Notes under the pieces: model-generated
Database searches by the model: none
Told to the model about the DNA's origin: nothing
What the model saw: the letters and a program-made list of their open reading frames with translations, nothing else
Origin: Labilibaculum sp. K2S
Lineage (GTDB): Bacteria > Bacteroidota > Bacteroidia > Bacteroidales > Marinifilaceae
Length of the DNA: 64,000 bases
Reading direction: 5' to 3'
NCBI RefSeq assembly: GCF_030372765.1
Contig: NZ_JAUCMW010000001.1
Coordinates: 1-64,000 of the forward strand
Made by a program: the position numbers and the translations under genes
Shown: positions 1 through 7,222 of the stretch, piece by piece
Numbering within the stretch: position 1 is the stretch's first letter
Layout of the letters: the number at the start of each line of letters is the position of its first letter

Positions 1-664
1 TGAAAAGTGTATTTACCGACCCATATCGGGCAGTAATGTACACATATTATGATGAATCACTAAATATGTCATCAATTGGGTTCTTTATTTGACTAATATT
101 TTGAGTCGAATAATGAGAGTAAATCCCATTTGTTTTTTATAGTTGCCCTCTAAAAGTAAGCATAAAATAAAAACAGAAAAGTAGGGTTGCTTATTCATTA
201 TCAATATAAATAAGTTGGTGAGATTTTCCAGGCGGGTATGTGAGCTTTGAATGGTTTTAGTGTGTGTATTGGCAAAAACATTCTTGTTGCCGGTTTTAAT
301 CTGTTTGTCAGGAATAAATGCAGGTTTGCATGCTGTGTGGTTGTTGTGTTGTATTTATAGAATCTGATAAATTTAACATTTTTTACATTTAATCTTAAAG
401 CCCAGTAAATAAGAAGAGTGCCTTAAGTAGATGTGTGGTTGTTAGCATAAAAATGGGTCTGCTTTACCAATTATGGTTTTGATATGTGGGGATAATTAAA
501 TAATTTCAGTCTGTTTTTGTTACGTGGGGAGGGGGTTTGGCAACAAATAGCCGCCTTTTAACAATGCAAAAAAACAGGCAACCCCTTGGCCGAGCATCTT
601 CAACTTTCGCCGGTAGGAAATGCAGCCAACGGGCCCTGTCCCTTTTATATAATTTTTTAAAATT
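1..664. other. Gene-free region upstream of the HU-like gene
   Basis: No reading frame of convincing length or composition occurs here. The first 480 bases are AT-rich and show nothing I recognise. From about 520 to 645 the composition changes to G/C-rich, with complementary blocks such as AACAGG (near 573) and CCTGT (near 638), and GGGGGTT (near 530) against AACCCC (near 580). This suggests a structured 5' leader for the HU-like gene, but I cannot assign a class. No TAnnTTTG box was found close to the gene. Confidence 0.5.
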
Positions 665-1366
665 ATGGTACTAAGGTATGGATTAATTCCTAATCATCTA
701 ACCGATGATCCAGATGATTACATGGGCATGGTAACCGATAACGAAACGGTTACTACCGAACAAATAGTAGAACAGATGATTGGCAAAGGCTCTACCGTAA
801 CCAAGGCCGAAGCCTTATCGGTAATCGAAGAATTTAGTTATGCTGTGGTGCAGGCCGTGGCAAGTGGTAACAATGTAAACACCGAGTTGTTTAAGGTATA
901 CCCAAGCATATCGGGAGTATTTGCTAACGAGAGCGATGGTTTCGACAAAAAGCGTCACGCCATTCGTTTAAACCTGAATGCAGGTCCGCGTTTGACCGAT
1001 GCAGTTGGCAATATCGAATTGCGTAAGGTGGAAATTTCTCACGCACAACCAGTGATTCAGCAGTTCGCCGATTTAAAAACCAAAGCCGTGAACGAGACCT
1101 TTAGTCCGGGCCAGATTGCTTCCCTAAAAGGATCATTTTTAAAGTTCGACGAGGAAGATGCCAATCAGGGAATCTTTTTTATCGCCGCTGAGGGTACAGT
1201 AACTAAAGTAGGTAATGTGGTGAAAAACAAACCCTCTGAATTGTTGTTTTTTGTGCCTGAAACCCTGAAAACAGGTAGTTTTCAGGTAGAGGTGAGAGCA
1301 GCACAAAAGAATAGTAAAAATATTAAAACAGGACGCTTGCTAGTCGATCTGGTACCTGTTAGCTAA
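665..1366 (+). CDS. HU-like DNA-binding protein with C-terminal DUF4469 Ig-fold domain
   Basis: The 233-residue protein has the Bacteroidetes HU/IHF-like architecture: a short N-terminal segment (RYGLIPNHLTDDPDDY), a histone-like DNA-binding domain over about residues 25-125, and a C-terminal beta-rich DUF4469-type domain over about 130-230. Proteins of this family are thought to bind DNA as dimers, and the role of the tail is unknown. The start follows a short A/T-rich stretch and gives the N-terminus usual for the family. A hairpin terminator follows the stop. The codons look richer in G/C than in neighbouring genes. The gene stands alone, so its specific job cannot be inferred from context. 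Confidence 0.8.
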   Translation: MVLRYGLIPNHLTDDPDDYMGMVTDNETVTTEQIVEQMIGKGSTVTKAEALSVIEEFSYAVVQAVASGNNVNTELFKVYPSISGVFANESDGFDKKRHAIRLNLNAGPRLTDAVGNIELRKVEISHAQPVIQQFADLKTKAVNETFSPGQIASLKGSFLKFDEEDANQGIFFIAAEGTVTKVGNVVKNKPSELLFFVPETLKTGSFQVEVRAAQKNSKNIKTGRLLVDLVPVS

Positions 1367-1386
1367 TTGTTTTATTGATTGTAATG

Positions 1387-1414
1387 AAAGCCAATTCTTA
1401 CCGGATTGGCTTTT
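1387..1414 (+). terminator. Terminator of the HU-like gene
   Basis: The stem AAAGCCAAT pairs with ATTGGCTTT across a 9-nt loop and is followed by a T-rich run. It lies 20 nt after the HU-like stop codon. Confidence 0.75.
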
Positions 1415-1492
1415 ATTTTGCCTGGATATTCGCACCTACTACTTTGTTCCTGGAATAATACCGATTATCATTTTCAAATTTAAATGGTGTAC

Positions 1493-1604
1493 GACTAGTA
1501 GTAGTCCGACACCCGGACTAGTAGTAGTCCGATACCCAGACTAGTAGTAGTCCGATACCCGGACTAGTAGTAGTCCGATACCTGGACTAGCAGTAGTCCG
1601 ATAA
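1493..1604. repeat. Five tandem 23-bp units, each holding a hairpin
   Basis: Units start at 1493, 1516, 1539, 1562 and 1585. Each contains the inverted repeat GGACTA-GTAG-TAGTCC (7-bp stem in the best copies), followed by GATACCC or a one-base variant. The last unit is truncated after CCGATAA. The unit length is not a multiple of three, so the array is not coding. It lies between the HU-like terminator and the mscL terminator, outside both genes. It has no unique spacers, so it is not a CRISPR array. Confidence 0.85.
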
Positions 1605-1633
1605 TAGAACAGGCAAGTCGAAAAACAGGGCAC

Positions 1634-1659
1634 AAAAAAAGGACTCTTTCGAGTCCTTT
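1634..1659 (-). terminator. Terminator of mscL
   Basis: AAAGGACTC pairs with GAGTCCTTT around a TTTC loop. Read on the minus strand it ends in a run of seven T, 15 nt after the mscL stop. Confidence 0.85.
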
Positions 1660-1673
1660 CTGTTTTGGTTCAG

Positions 1674-2102
1674 TTATTTATTTTTTAGCAGATCGCGTAT
1701 TTCTGTTAACAGTACTTCCTCTTTGCTTGGAGCGGCTGGTGCCGCAGGTGCTTCTTCTGCTTTCTTTTCCATTTTCTCTTTCATTTTATTGAATGATTTT
1801 ACAAGCATAAAAATAGCGAAGGCAACAATCAGGAAGGTAATAATTGCATTAATAAACAAACCATAAGCAATTGCTACCTCGCCAACAGTATCGCCGGCAC
1901 CGGGTGCCGATTCCAGAACAGCCGACTGCAGAATTATTTTCAGATCAGAGAAATCAACTCCGCCTAATACAATTCCTACCGGAGGCATAATAATATCATT
2001 TACCAATGATTTTACAATGGCCCCAAAGTAAAGAGCCATAATCAGACCGACAGCCATTTCAAGTACATTTCCTTTGGCTATAAATTTCTTGAATTCGTTC
2101 AT
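1674..2102 (-). CDS. mscL: Large-conductance mechanosensitive channel MscL
   Basis: The 142-residue inner-membrane protein opens a wide pore when membrane tension rises, releasing solutes after osmotic downshock. The N-terminus MNEFKKFIAKGNVLEMAVG is the conserved amphipathic S1 helix and start of TM1. TM1 spans about 14-40 with the family PPVG motif at its end, and TM2 about 80-103. The periplasmic loop between them is short. The C-terminus has an Ala/Pro-rich linker (EEAPAAPAAP) followed by the usual cytoplasmic helical bundle segment. The gene is monocistronic, with its own terminator. Confidence 0.95.
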   Translation of the reverse strand: MNEFKKFIAKGNVLEMAVGLIMALYFGAIVKSLVNDIIMPPVGIVLGGVDFSDLKIILQSAVLESAPGAGDTVGEVAIAYGLFINAIITFLIVAFAIFMLVKSFNKMKEKMEKKAEEAPAAPAAPSKEEVLLTEIRDLLKNK

Positions 2103-2261
2103 AGAAAAAATGTTTAGTTCGTAGTAAGAAATGAAGGTAGTAATCCGAAAATCTTGACAGTATGTAATAAGGGGTGTTTGGAACGGTCAGTGTATCAAAT
2201 CACTAAGTCTGTTAAATGTACAAAATAAAAATGTATTGTCATTGGTTTTTTTTGCGCGTTT

Positions 2262-2302
2262 TGTTCTCCCTTCACCATCAGGAGAAGGGTTGGGGATGAG
2301 GT
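2262..2302. repeat. Possible remnant of a REP-like palindrome
   Basis: The stretch TTCTCCCTTCACC...GGAGAAGGGTTGGGGATGAGG contains CCCTTC/GAAGGG and TTCTCC/GGAGAA complementarity. From memory, similar 'GGGTTGGGGATGAGG' blocks recur in intergenic DNA of Bacteroidota. Only one incomplete copy is present here. Confidence 0.35.
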
Positions 2303-2310
2303 GTAGAATT

Positions 2311-2336
2311 AAAAAAGGATACGCAAGTGCGTATCC
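2311..2336 (-). terminator. Terminator of the membrane phosphoesterase gene
   Basis: GGATACGCA pairs perfectly with TGCGTATCC. On the minus strand it is followed by TTTTTT, about 57 nt after the stop codon at 2393. Confidence 0.8.
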
Positions 2337-2392
2337 TCATGTATAATTTTAGAATCTGTTTAAATCATAAATTCATTGTAATCAGCATTCCA

Positions 2393-3658
2393 TTAGGTTA
2401 GTTCCACCAAAGTAATTTCCGGAGGCATACCAATTCGGCCGGGAAATCCGATGTAACCAAAACCACGGTTTACATAAAGGTATTGATCCCCTTGCTGATA
2501 CAATCCGCCCCAGCGAGGATATTTGTACTGCACCGGACTCCATTTTATGCCTGCCCGTTCGAGTCCAAACTGCATGCCATGCGTATGACCTGAGAAGGTA
2601 AGAGCGATATCGGTATCCAGAACCTGCGCATCCCAATGCGAAGGATCGTGACTCATCAAAATTTTAAAGGGGATATTGGCTGATCCGTTGATTGCTTTTT
2701 GTAAATCGCCGTGTTGCGGAAAAGGAGGTTTCCCCCAATTTTCGACACCAACCAGTGCAATTTCTTCCCCATTAACTGATATGGTTTCCGATTCGTTCAG
2801 AAGCAGCTTAAAGCCCATATCTTTATGGAAATTCTTAATTGCCTGTAAATTTTCGGCTTTTTCGACAGGAGATTTCCAATACGAATAATCGCCGTAGTCG
2901 TGATTTCCCATGATGGAATATTTTCCAATTTTTGCATTCATTTTGGACAATACCGGAGCCCATCCTTCTGTTTCTTCGGCAAAGTTATTTACCAAATCGC
3001 CAGTGAATAGAATCAAGTCCGGTTCCTGTTCGTTGATCAGTTCAACTGCCTTGGCAATTTTCTCAAAATTCTTATTGAAACTGCCCAGATGCATGTCTGA
3101 TATTTGGACAATTTTAATTCCTTTAAATGATTTTGGAAGATGATCGAAACTGATCTTTTCCCGCATCACCCGGTAGTTAAATTTCCCTTTGGTTACACCA
3201 TATAAAATGGATGCAAACGGGATGGCTGCTAAAATCAACCCCATTTGATATAAAAATTCAGATCTCTCCATTTTTCTCTTCGAATTAAATTGTGGTACAC
3301 TTTTTTTCTTTCTCTCCCCGAACCAATTAATGATTCCTGCAATCGCCCCTAGTATATCTTTTAATAGAACGAAAAGTATAAATACAAACTTTGGAATGTA
3401 GAACAATGAAAAACCAGCTATCAGGTATCCAACATAGACATAGGTTTCAGATCGCTGCACATATTTAATCCCGAACATGAATAAGGCAAAACCAGCAAAA
3501 ATAAAAACCGAAATGCCCCAAAACAGGATGGTTAATGATTGTTTTGCCAGCGAATATTTTATTCTGGCAATCAGAGGTTTCACACCACGGTAGGTATAAA
3601 TGTCTACCAACAGCATGAATAGTAACAGAGGAATCAACAAATATACACTTGCTTTCAT
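2393..3658 (-). CDS. Membrane-anchored calcineurin-like metallophosphoesterase
   Basis: The 421-residue protein has four to five hydrophobic segments in the first 155 residues and a cytosol-facing or membrane-proximal phosphoesterase domain from about 180. All metal-binding motifs are present: SDMH (187-190), TGDL (219-222), GNHD (251-254), a SHDPSHW His motif near 333 and GHTHG near 356. The architecture matches the YkuE/YaeI type of integral-membrane metallophosphoesterases, some of which hydrolyse UDP-diacylglucosamine in lipid A synthesis. The substrate here is not determined by sequence. It is monocistronic, with a candidate -7 box upstream. Confidence 0.85.
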   Translation of the reverse strand: MKASVYLLIPLLLFMLLVDIYTYRGVKPLIARIKYSLAKQSLTILFWGISVFIFAGFALFMFGIKYVQRSETYVYVGYLIAGFSLFYIPKFVFILFVLLKDILGAIAGIINWFGERKKKSVPQFNSKRKMERSEFLYQMGLILAAIPFASILYGVTKGKFNYRVMREKISFDHLPKSFKGIKIVQISDMHLGSFNKNFEKIAKAVELINEQEPDLILFTGDLVNNFAEETEGWAPVLSKMNAKIGKYSIMGNHDYGDYSYWKSPVEKAENLQAIKNFHKDMGFKLLLNESETISVNGEEIALVGVENWGKPPFPQHGDLQKAINGSANIPFKILMSHDPSHWDAQVLDTDIALTFSGHTHGMQFGLERAGIKWSPVQYKYPRWGGLYQQGDQYLYVNRGFGYIGFPGRIGMPPEITLVELT

Positions 3659-3698
3659 TCAGTTTTTTATAAGTGGTTCATTGATTATAAATTAGCAC

Positions 3699-3706
3699 CA
3701 AAGGTA
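3699..3706 (-). promoter_or_regulatory. Candidate -7 box for the phosphoesterase gene
   Basis: On the minus strand this reads TACCTTTG, a match to the Bacteroidetes TAnnTTTG -7 element, 41 nt upstream of the start codon. The -33 element is weak. Confidence 0.4.
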
Positions 3707-3847
3707 GACAATAAAATACAAGCAAGTCCTTAATTTTTGTTAAAATATACTTATCTTCAAAGGAGTATAATTTTTTTACCAGTACCTACTTCTGTATCCT
3801 CGTTTTACTGATGCTAGGACATTTATTCACTACAAATCTATAGAGAA

Positions 3848-4420
3848 ATGAGTGCGAAAATTCATGAATTGATTGACAAACGATGGAGTCCAAGAGCCTT
3901 TTCGGATCAGGAAATTGAAGCTGAAAAAATTGAAAAATTATTCGAGGCTGCATCATTTGCAGCGTCTTGTTTTAATGAACAACCGTGGCGCTTTATTTAC
4001 GCAACAAAAGATTATCCGGAGCGGTATGATCAACTCTTGTCTTGTTTGGTTGAGTTTAATCAGATGTGGGTGAAAACTGCACCTATGATTATTTTGACAC
4101 TTGCTTCAACAAAGTTTGCTCAGAATCAAAAAGAAAATCATCATGCACGTCATGATTTGGGTTTGGCCATTGGAAATATGTCTGCTCAAGCAACGGGTAT
4201 GGGGCTGTATATGCATCAAATGGCTGGTTTTAGCGCTGAAAAGGCTCGTGAAATATTCGAAATTCCTGACGAATTTGATATTGTAACTATGATTGCCGTT
4301 GGTTATTTGGGTGATCCAATGCAATTGCCCGAAAATATCAGGGGGTTGGAATCCCATAAAAGAAATCGGAGATCATTGGATAAAGTCCTGTTTGATGGCG
4401 ATTGGGACGATATGAAATAA
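3848..4420 (+). CDS. Nitroreductase-family flavoprotein
   Basis: The 190-residue protein has the nitroreductase signature at its N-terminus: an IHELIDKRWSPRAF stretch with the FMN-phosphate-binding Arg, then AASFAASCFNEQPWRF, where the second motif normally contacts FMN. A C-terminal VGYLGDP motif is also typical. Members are homodimeric FMN oxidoreductases using NAD(P)H; substrates vary and cannot be told from the sequence. The length is normal for the family. A terminator follows at 4442, so the gene is probably transcribed alone. Confidence 0.88.
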   Translation: MSAKIHELIDKRWSPRAFSDQEIEAEKIEKLFEAASFAASCFNEQPWRFIYATKDYPERYDQLLSCLVEFNQMWVKTAPMIILTLASTKFAQNQKENHHARHDLGLAIGNMSAQATGMGLYMHQMAGFSAEKAREIFEIPDEFDIVTMIAVGYLGDPMQLPENIRGLESHKRNRRSLDKVLFDGDWDDMK

Positions 4421-4441
4421 AATGTATTTGTAATATAGACT

Positions 4442-4470
4442 GGGCTTATCCTTACGGGTAAGCCTTTTTC
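4442..4470 (+). terminator. Terminator of the nitroreductase gene
   Basis: GGCTTATCC pairs with GGGTAAGCC (one G-T wobble) around TTAC, followed by TTTTT. Confidence 0.75.
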
Positions 4471-4555
4471 TTTTGAAAATATTGGAAACTTGTTGTAACT
4501 TGATTTACGCACAAGGAATTCATTATGAGAGTCTTGAATCGTTAAGCTTTTAGGG

Positions 4556-4648
4556 TATGAAACGACCATGTAAAAGGTATTGCACACAGGAGAATGGGTG
4601 TAATTTGGGAGTTCCATGTGACATCTTTAAACAAATTTTAGACACATG
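4556..4648 (+). promoter_or_regulatory. Structured leader element, copy A, covering the oxidoreductase start codon
   Basis: This is one of two related elements in the window (copy B at 7131-7222). Shared blocks are TATGAAACGwCCATGT at the 5' end, ACACAGG in the middle and GGGA(A)GTTCCATnTGACA at the 3' end. Two helices can be drawn. In one, ATGAAAC (4557) pairs with GTTCCAT (4611), with one mismatch. In the other, CATGTG (4615-4620) pairs with CACATG (4643-4648), which contains the start codon of the downstream gene. They share the strand GTTCCATGTG, so they exclude each other. The element also contains a 30-codon reading frame (4557-4649) that begins MKRPC and whose TGA overlaps the downstream ATG, so translational coupling is an alternative. 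Class and ligand are unknown. Confidence 0.6.
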
Positions 4649-5593
4649 AAAGCGGTAGTAATGAAAAAATACGGGACGCCTGATGTTTTGGAGATCGCCA
4701 ATCTTTCTCGTCCGCAGATAAATAACACACAGGTTTTGGTTGAGGTTTATGCTTCATCAGTAAATCCGGTGGATTGGAAAATCCGCAAAGGCAGCTTAAA
4801 ACTGTTCATGAGAAAGAAATTACCCTGTATTTTAGGAGGCGATATAGCCGGTCGGGTTGTTGAGATTGGTAAAAATGTTCAGTTCTTTCGGGTTGGCGAT
4901 GAGGTGTTTGGGAAAATTGACATTGCAAAGAATGGTGCGTATGCTGAATATGTAGCTACCACTGCAAGTCATCTGGCATTAAAACCGCAAAACATGAATT
5001 TTGAAGAGGCTGCAACATTGCCTTTGGCAGGATTAACAGCTCTGCAGGCACTTCGGGATATGGGGGGAATTCGGAAAGGAATGAATGTAATGGTGAATGG
5101 TTGCTCGGGAGGTGTTGGGGCTTTTGCGCTTCAAATTGCAAAAGCTTATGGCTGTAAAGTTACAGGAGTTTGCAGCAACAGAAATGTGCAGTTTGCAAAA
5201 GATTTAGGTGCTGACCAGGTTGTTGACTATATGGAACAGGATATTGTTTCGCTTCAGGAAGAGTACGACATTTTTTTCGACGTGGTAGGAAATCAGGAAT
5301 ATTCAAAAGTAAAACACATTTTGCAGCGGGGAGGTATTTTTGTGACAACTCTCCCTACTTTCAATATTCTTTTGCTCGGGTCTATTCATAACCTGCTTAG
5401 TTCCAAAAAAATGAAGAACATATTTGTACAGGAAAGTAAGAAAGATCTCGAGCTATTAGCTGATTTTGTTGATGCAGGTCTTTTAAAAACTCACATCGAT
5501 AAATCTTACGATTTAATTGATGTAGCAAAGGCCCACCAGTACAGTGAAACGGGTAGGGTGGTTGGAAAGCTCTCTTTAAAAATTGCCGAATAA
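4646..5593 (+). CDS. NAD(P)-dependent MDR-family oxidoreductase (quinone oxidoreductase-like)
   Basis: The 315-residue protein is a medium-chain dehydrogenase/reductase of the zinc-independent quinone oxidoreductase type. It has a GroES-like N-terminal domain (residues 1-125, with SSVNPVDWKIRKG and GGDIAGRV motifs) and a Rossmann cofactor domain from about 125 with the nucleotide-binding motif NGCSGGVGAFALQIAK. The Cys/His ligands of zinc alcohol dehydrogenases are absent from their usual places. Substrate is not predictable. The ATG lies within a predicted helix of the upstream repeated element, suggesting control of translation initiation. Confidence 0.85.
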   Translation: MKAVVMKKYGTPDVLEIANLSRPQINNTQVLVEVYASSVNPVDWKIRKGSLKLFMRKKLPCILGGDIAGRVVEIGKNVQFFRVGDEVFGKIDIAKNGAYAEYVATTASHLALKPQNMNFEEAATLPLAGLTALQALRDMGGIRKGMNVMVNGCSGGVGAFALQIAKAYGCKVTGVCSNRNVQFAKDLGADQVVDYMEQDIVSLQEEYDIFFDVVGNQEYSKVKHILQRGGIFVTTLPTFNILLLGSIHNLLSSKKMKNIFVQESKKDLELLADFVDAGLLKTHIDKSYDLIDVAKAHQYSETGRVVGKLSLKIAE

Positions 5594-5625
5594 ACTTGAT
5601 TCAATTCAACAGATTAGAATTTTAG

Positions 5626-5662
5626 AAAAGATCCAGGCATCATTTGATGCCTGGATCTTTTT
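5626..5662. terminator. Bidirectional terminator
   Basis: A perfect 17-bp stem (AAAAGATCCAGGCATCA and its complement) with A/T tracts on both sides lies between the convergent genes ending at 5593 and 5677, and can serve both. Confidence 0.9.
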
Positions 5663-5676
5663 CCTTGATACTTTCT

Positions 5677-6276
5677 TTATCCTTTGGTTTTAATGCCGCA
5701 GCCTATAGCTTTTGTTGAAGTAATTTCCGGTTTTTTATTTTGTAAGAGTGCATCTACTGCATCCTCAACATATCTGCTTGTAACCTGAGATGCGTCTTTG
5801 TAATTGTTATCGATCGCACCAATATATTCCACTGTGTATTCTCCGCTCTTATTGCTTAAAATAAAAACGTGAGGAGTTTTGGTTGCGCCAAATCGTTTAA
5901 ATACTTCCTGCGTTTCATCCATCAGATAAGGGAATGTAAATCCTTTTTCCTTTGCCCGTACAATCATATTGTCGAAAGAATCGCTTTCGTACAATTCCGG
6001 ATCATTGGGGTTGATCGCAATTACAGGGAATCCTTTTTCCTTGTATTTTTTGTCAATTTCGATAATCCTGTCTTCGTAGGCTACAGCATACGGACAATGA
6101 TTACATGTGAAAATTACAATGAATCCTTTGGCATCCTTGTAATCTGCGAGCGAAATCTGTTTTCCATCAACATTTTTCAGTTTAAAATCTTTCGCTTCGT
6201 CACCTATCTGGTAGCCTTGAGCCTGTATTCCCATCGCGGCCAGTATAAACAGACCCAAAATCAGTATTTTCTTCAT
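5677..6276 (-). CDS. Exported thioredoxin-like/peroxiredoxin-family protein
   Basis: The 199-residue protein begins with a signal peptide (MKKILILGLFILAAMGIQAQ). It continues as an AhpC/TSA-type thioredoxin fold: the peroxiredoxin-like start GDEAKDFKLKNVDGK, then a TCNHCPYA active-site motif with a CxxC pair, and a cis-Pro region KTPHVFIL. This matches the thioredoxin family seen in many periplasmic Bacteroidetes proteins, with a likely role in disulfide or peroxide redox chemistry. It lies 11 nt downstream of the TlpA-like gene at 6288 and is probably cotranscribed with it. Confidence 0.82.
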   Translation of the reverse strand: MKKILILGLFILAAMGIQAQGYQIGDEAKDFKLKNVDGKQISLADYKDAKGFIVIFTCNHCPYAVAYEDRIIEIDKKYKEKGFPVIAINPNDPELYESDSFDNMIVRAKEKGFTFPYLMDETQEVFKRFGATKTPHVFILSNKSGEYTVEYIGAIDNNYKDASQVTSRYVEDAVDALLQNKKPEITSTKAIGCGIKTKG

Positions 6277-6287
6277 AATTATAAATT

Positions 6288-6782
6288 TTAATTCGCTTGA
6301 TTATTTAATTTATCAATTGACCTCACCAATTCGTCGTATGAAATTTGGCGGGTGAAAACTATTCTTTCATCTTTTTTATAGATAAGGGTTGCAGGAAGAG
6401 CACCATCCCAATCTTTAGCCACTTTTCCAATCCAGTTGTCAGCATCCGGATCGTCAAGCAAAACAACTTCCGCATTTATATTTTTCTTCTTTAAAAAGCC
6501 GGCTAAGCGATCTTCTGTATTTTTTCCAAAATCGAGACTAACCAGTATTACTTTTACCTTTTTATCTGTATAATCTTTACGGATATCTTCAAATTCAGGA
6601 AGTTCTTCAACACATGGTTTGCACCACATCGCCCAAAAGTTAATCACGTAAGTGGTATCATTCTGATAATGGAGAATAGGTTCCAACTCATTAAAATTGT
6701 GGGATTTAATTTCCTGAGCGCGGACTGATTTTATTGAAACAATAAGCGAAGCAAGTAGTAATAATTGGTATCTAAATTTCAT
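6288..6782 (-). CDS. TlpA-like periplasmic thioredoxin
   Basis: The 164-residue protein has an N-terminal signal peptide ending near VRAQ and a thioredoxin fold with the active site FWAMWCKPCVEELPEF (WCxxC). The downstream ALPATLIY region holds the conserved cis-Pro. TlpA/ResA-type proteins reduce disulfides in exported proteins, for example during cytochrome c maturation; the partner here is unknown. It is the first gene of a two-gene unit with 5677-6276, so the pair may form a periplasmic redox couple. Confidence 0.85.
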   Translation of the reverse strand: MKFRYQLLLLASLIVSIKSVRAQEIKSHNFNELEPILHYQNDTTYVINFWAMWCKPCVEELPEFEDIRKDYTDKKVKVILVSLDFGKNTEDRLAGFLKKKNINAEVVLLDDPDADNWIGKVAKDWDGALPATLIYKKDERIVFTRQISYDELVRSIDKLNNQAN

Positions 6783-6984
6783 TTTCTATATATAAAGACA
6801 TTGAAGTATTAAATATACTATTATTGATTGAGAAAGAACAGATTTGCTTGTTATTGATCTGTTAAAATTTACGATTGAAAGTGGATAGTGCGGGTGTTGA
6901 AAAGAATAATTTAGTTGCTATATGGTAAAATTGAGAACTTTGTGCATGAGAATGATAATTGTCAGGTTGTATGAAATATTTTTT

Positions 6985-6992
6985 TACCTTTG
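6985..6992 (+). promoter_or_regulatory. -7 promoter box of the pheA leader
   Basis: TACCTTTG matches TAnnTTTG exactly. TTG triplets at 6959 and 6967 are -33 candidates. Transcription would begin near 6999, just ahead of the first leader peptide, giving a leader of about 370 nt in front of pheA. Confidence 0.55.
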
Positions 6993-7013
6993 AAAAGAAT
7001 TAGTACAGAAAGT

Positions 7014-7067
7014 ATGAATAATAATATGCATATCGGGCGATTTTTCTTTTTTAGCAGCTGTTGTTAG
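7014..7067 (+). CDS. Phe-rich leader peptide 1 of pheA
   Basis: This 17-codon frame (MNNNMHIGR, four consecutive Phe codons, then SSCC) ends at 7067. The run of Phe codons just upstream of a terminator hairpin in front of a phenylalanine biosynthesis gene is the hallmark of ribosome-mediated attenuation. Directly after the stop, AGAGG (7069-7073) can pair with CCTCT (7102-7106), a strand also needed for the terminator at 7099. It is the first of two such modules. Evidence is from sequence logic only; the peptide is short, so chance cannot be wholly excluded. Confidence 0.65.
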   Translation: MNNNMHIGRFFFFSSCC

Positions 7068-7098
7068 AAGAGGATTCACGTACTATTTAATTGATGAT

Positions 7099-7125
7099 GA
7101 GCCTCTGTAAGGGCTCTTTTTTTTT
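7099..7125 (+). terminator. Attenuator terminator 1 in the pheA leader
   Basis: GAGCCT (7099-7104) pairs with GGGCTC (7111-7116), followed by nine T (7117-7125). Its 5' arm overlaps CCTCT (7102-7106), which can pair instead with AGAGG (7069-7073) just after leader peptide 1. Stalling at the Phe codons would favour that antiterminator. Confidence 0.7.
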
Positions 7126-7130
7126 GACTA

Positions 7131-7222
7131 TATGAAACGTCCATGTATAAAGCTTTCTATACACAGGGAAATGATTATATGGGAAGTTCCATCTGACAAA
7201 AACTTAAAATTATAAACAGATG
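7131..7222 (+). promoter_or_regulatory. Structured leader element, copy B, covering the start of leader peptide 2
   Basis: This is the second copy of the element described at 4556-4648. It shares ATGAAACGTCCATGTA, ACACAGG and GGGAAGTTCCAT. A local hairpin TGTATA/TATACA (7144-7149 with 7159-7164 approximately) is clear here. CATCTG (7190-7195) pairs with CAGATG (7217-7222), which holds the start codon of leader peptide 2. The central base pair is reversed relative to copy A, a compensatory change. A 27-codon frame (7132-7215) beginning MKRPC runs through it and ends 4 nt before the next ATG. Confidence 0.6.

Noticed and set aside
1493-1604. CRISPR array
   Set aside because: The 23-bp units are contiguous with no unique spacers, and no cas genes are present.
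4303-4617. 104-codon minus-strand frame
   Set aside because: It overlaps the nitroreductase end, its terminator and the structured element; no family features.
5869-6291. 140-codon plus-strand frame
   Set aside because: It is antisense to the exported thioredoxin gene, which has clear motifs; composition is that of a shadow frame.
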